Shown here one piece after another: positions 4,215 to 5,350 of a stretch of 5,350 nucleotides of DNA. The stretch comes from DATEVL01 sp964448245 (GTDB lineage Bacteria > Chloroflexota > Anaerolineae > Anaerolineales > E44-bin32), in assembly GCA_964448245.1 (NCBI GenBank), contig CAYUWF010000128.1, positions 1-5,350 on the forward strand, in the 5' to 3' direction. How positions within the stretch are numbered: the stretch's first letter is position 1; each line of letters starts with the position of its first letter. The position numbers and the translations under genes were made by a program. A model generated the notes under the pieces. The model made no database searches. It was given only the letters and a program-made list of their open reading frames with translations, and had not been told where the DNA came from.

Positions 4215-4628
4215 ATGCCCCAGGACAGGATACGTCTGACCGAAGTCCAATGGGCAGCCGTTATGGCCCACTTGCAGGCCTGCCTGCCGGAAGAGGGCTG
4301 CGGCCTGCTCGGTGGGCACGCGGACCGGGTGGCGCTGATCCTGCCGATCGAGAATGTCGAGCACAGCCCGGTCCACTACCATATGGAACACCGAGCGCTG
4401 GTGGCCTCCTTCGGCCGGCTAGAGAAACTTGGTCTGGACTTTCTGGCTGCGTTCCATTCGCACCCGGGCGGACCTTTTGGTGTTTCTGTTAGCGATGTGC
4501 GTGAATGGCAGTATCCCGAGGCGGCGCTGGTCGTCTGCGTGCCACGGGAGCAGGGGTGGGCGGCACGCGCCTTTACCGTCGACGAAGGCGGCGTGACCGA
4601 GGTCCCGCTTCTGATCGGCGAAGAGTGA
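4215..4628 (+). CDS. JAMM/MPN (Mov34/PAD-1, M67-like) metallopeptidase
   Basis: This 137-residue protein is a single MPN domain of the minimal prokaryotic kind. The zinc site is complete: E27 in PEEGCGLLGG, then H81-S-H83-P, S91 and D94, following E…HxH-x7-S-x2-D. The protein should therefore be catalytically competent. Family members cut isopeptide or peptide bonds, often next to ubiquitin-like ThiS/MoaD proteins; mycobacterial Mec, which trims cysteine from CysO, is the clearest bacterial case. Conserved PIENVEHSPVHYHM (44-57) is the usual strand region after the catalytic glutamate. There is no signal peptide or membrane helix. No ThiS/MoaD-like, E1-like or cysteine synthase gene lies in the window, so the substrate is unknown. 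The ATG at 4215 is chosen because homology begins directly after it; the frame extends upstream but without coding character. plsY follows after 25 bp and may share the transcript. Confidence 0.87.
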   Translation: MPQDRIRLTEVQWAAVMAHLQACLPEEGCGLLGGHADRVALILPIENVEHSPVHYHMEHRALVASFGRLEKLGLDFLAAFHSHPGGPFGVSVSDVREWQYPEAALVVCVPREQGWAARAFTVDEGGVTEVPLLIGEE

Positions 4629-4653
4629 CCGCGGGCGTTAACGGGGTGTCGAA

Positions 4654-5350
4654 GTGACGAACTGGGTCCTGCCGGGCGCGATCGTGTCGGTGATTGTGCC
4701 GCTGGCCGCGGCCTACCTGATTGGTTCCTTGCCGATTGGTCTGGTCGTCGTCCGCGTATCCACCGGTAAGAACGTCCTCAATGAGCATAGCGGCCGCACC
4801 GGCGGCACCAACGTCATGCGGACGGCCGGCTTCTGGGCGGGCTTAGTGACGGCCATCGGCGACGTCTTGAAGGGCGCGGCGGCCGTCCTGTTGGCGCAAG
4901 CCCTTGCGCCGGCCGCGCCCTGGGTCCAGGCCGGAGCCGGGGTCCTGGCCGTCCTGGGCCACAACCACTCGGTGTTCCTGATGGACCGCAGCCACGGGCG
5001 GCTCCGATTTCGAGGGGGCGCCGGCGGGGCGACGGCCGTGGGCTGCGGGATCGCCCTCTCCCCCTCGCTGGCGTGGGTCATCGTCGTTGTTCCCTTCCTT
5101 CTGTTCGTGATCGGCTACGCCTCGGTGACGACGCTCACCGTCGGGGCGTTGATGACAGTCACCCTCGCCGTGCAGGCCAACAACGGACAGGTGCCGTGGG
5201 CCTACGTCGGCTTCGGCGTTGGGGCGGAGATCCTCATGCTGCTCGCGCTGCGACCGAATCTTGAGCGGCTGCATCGGGGCGAGGAACGCGTCGTGGGGTT
5301 GCGCGCCGCGCCGCGCCGGATGCCAAGCCGGCCAAGCCAAGCTCTCTCCC
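4654..5350 (+). CDS. plsY: PlsY-like acyl-phosphate:glycerol-3-phosphate acyltransferase, divergent, cut by window edge
   Basis: PlsY is a membrane enzyme that moves an acyl chain from acyl-phosphate to glycerol-3-phosphate, giving lysophosphatidic acid for phospholipid synthesis. The 232 residues seen contain about seven hydrophobic stretches (near 8-33, 60-83, 90-108, 126-134, 139-156, 158-174, 183-198). Motif 1 is visible as YLIGSLPIG (21-29) and HSGRTGGTNVMR (45-56), and DVLKG (70-74) and LGHNHSVF (101-108) are also present. Motif 2 reads FRGGAGGAT (119-127) where typical enzymes have FKGGKGVAT. Motif 3 reads LRPNLERLHRGEE (199-211): the Asn, Gly and Glu remain, but the usual first His is Leu. 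The start is GTG at 4654: an in-frame TAA at 4639-4641 excludes longer versions, and GGGGTG at 4643-4648 may serve as a weak ribosome site. The frame is open to 5350 and enters a basic, Pro-rich tail. Activity is likely but not certain, given the motif changes. Confidence 0.83.
   Translation, partial: MTNWVLPGAIVSVIVPLAAAYLIGSLPIGLVVVRVSTGKNVLNEHSGRTGGTNVMRTAGFWAGLVTAIGDVLKGAAAVLLAQALAPAAPWVQAGAGVLAVLGHNHSVFLMDRSHGRLRFRGGAGGATAVGCGIALSPSLAWVIVVVPFLLFVIGYASVTTLTVGALMTVTLAVQANNGQVPWAYVGFGVGAEILMLLALRPNLERLHRGEERVVGLRAAPRRMPSRPSQALS

Noticed and set aside
3993..4391. N-terminal extension of the transporter frame up to an ATG at 4391
   Set aside because: These residues are antisense to the JAMM gene and intergenic DNA. 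They contain no hydrophobic helix of the type expected for VIT helix 1.
4573..5340. Several minus-strand open frames over the plsY region
   Set aside because: The products are Arg/His/Pro-rich shadows. The plus strand carries multiple hydrophobic helices and PlsY motifs in one continuous frame from GTG 4654.

Overview
The window is GC-rich and compact, with strong GGAGG-type ribosome binding sites. The mix of genes suggests an aerobic or aerotolerant environmental bacterium: a Mn-type superoxide dismutase, a 7Fe-type ferredoxin, an aspartase-like lyase, a stand-alone JAMM peptidase and a divergent PlsY. The PlsY variant and the small CxxC/CxxC protein recall Chloroflexota (Anaerolineae-like) genomes. 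That is an impression from family resemblance, not a demonstrated placement.

Layout from left to right. (1) 7-180 is a short palindromic MITE-like element with 19-bp perfect terminal inverted repeats and a possible CTAG target duplication. It sits exactly at the stop codon of a leftward gene for a 67-residue zinc-ribbon-like protein (177-380). (2) 381-618 is a divergent intergenic region with a near-consensus sigma70 promoter (TTGACA-18-TAGAAT). The promoter is bracketed by two copies of a 12-bp dyad in opposite orientation. (3) 619-1687 is a two-gene unit, sodA then a ferredoxin with an 80-residue C-terminal extension, closed by a perfect 28-nt palindrome. (4) 1795-3252 encodes an aspartase/fumarase superfamily lyase, whose signatures favour aspartate ammonia-lyase. 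(5) 3253-3449 holds a degenerate REP-like inverted-repeat element between converging genes. (6) 3450-3992 (minus) is a broken VIT1/CCC1-type metal transporter. It lacks its first membrane helix, and a TAG codon interrupts it ten codons before a second, family-like end. (7) 3993-4214 has no recognisable gene until a -10 box so close to the next ATG that the mRNA is probably leaderless. (8) 4215-4628 is a JAMM/MPN metallopeptidase. It is followed 25 bp later by a GTG-started plsY that runs off the right edge.

How the parts relate. sodA and the ferredoxin are very probably co-transcribed, which links superoxide removal to an Fe-S electron carrier. The JAMM gene and plsY may form a second transcript, with no clear functional link. 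The dead iron-transporter-like gene, the two palindromic elements and the convergent layout mark 3253-4214 as an eroding stretch between two intact blocks. I see no defence system, CRISPR array, tRNA or rRNA. No new multi-gene system is evident. The most unusual items are the paired dyads around the sodA promoter, the C-terminal ferredoxin extension and the altered PlsY motifs.
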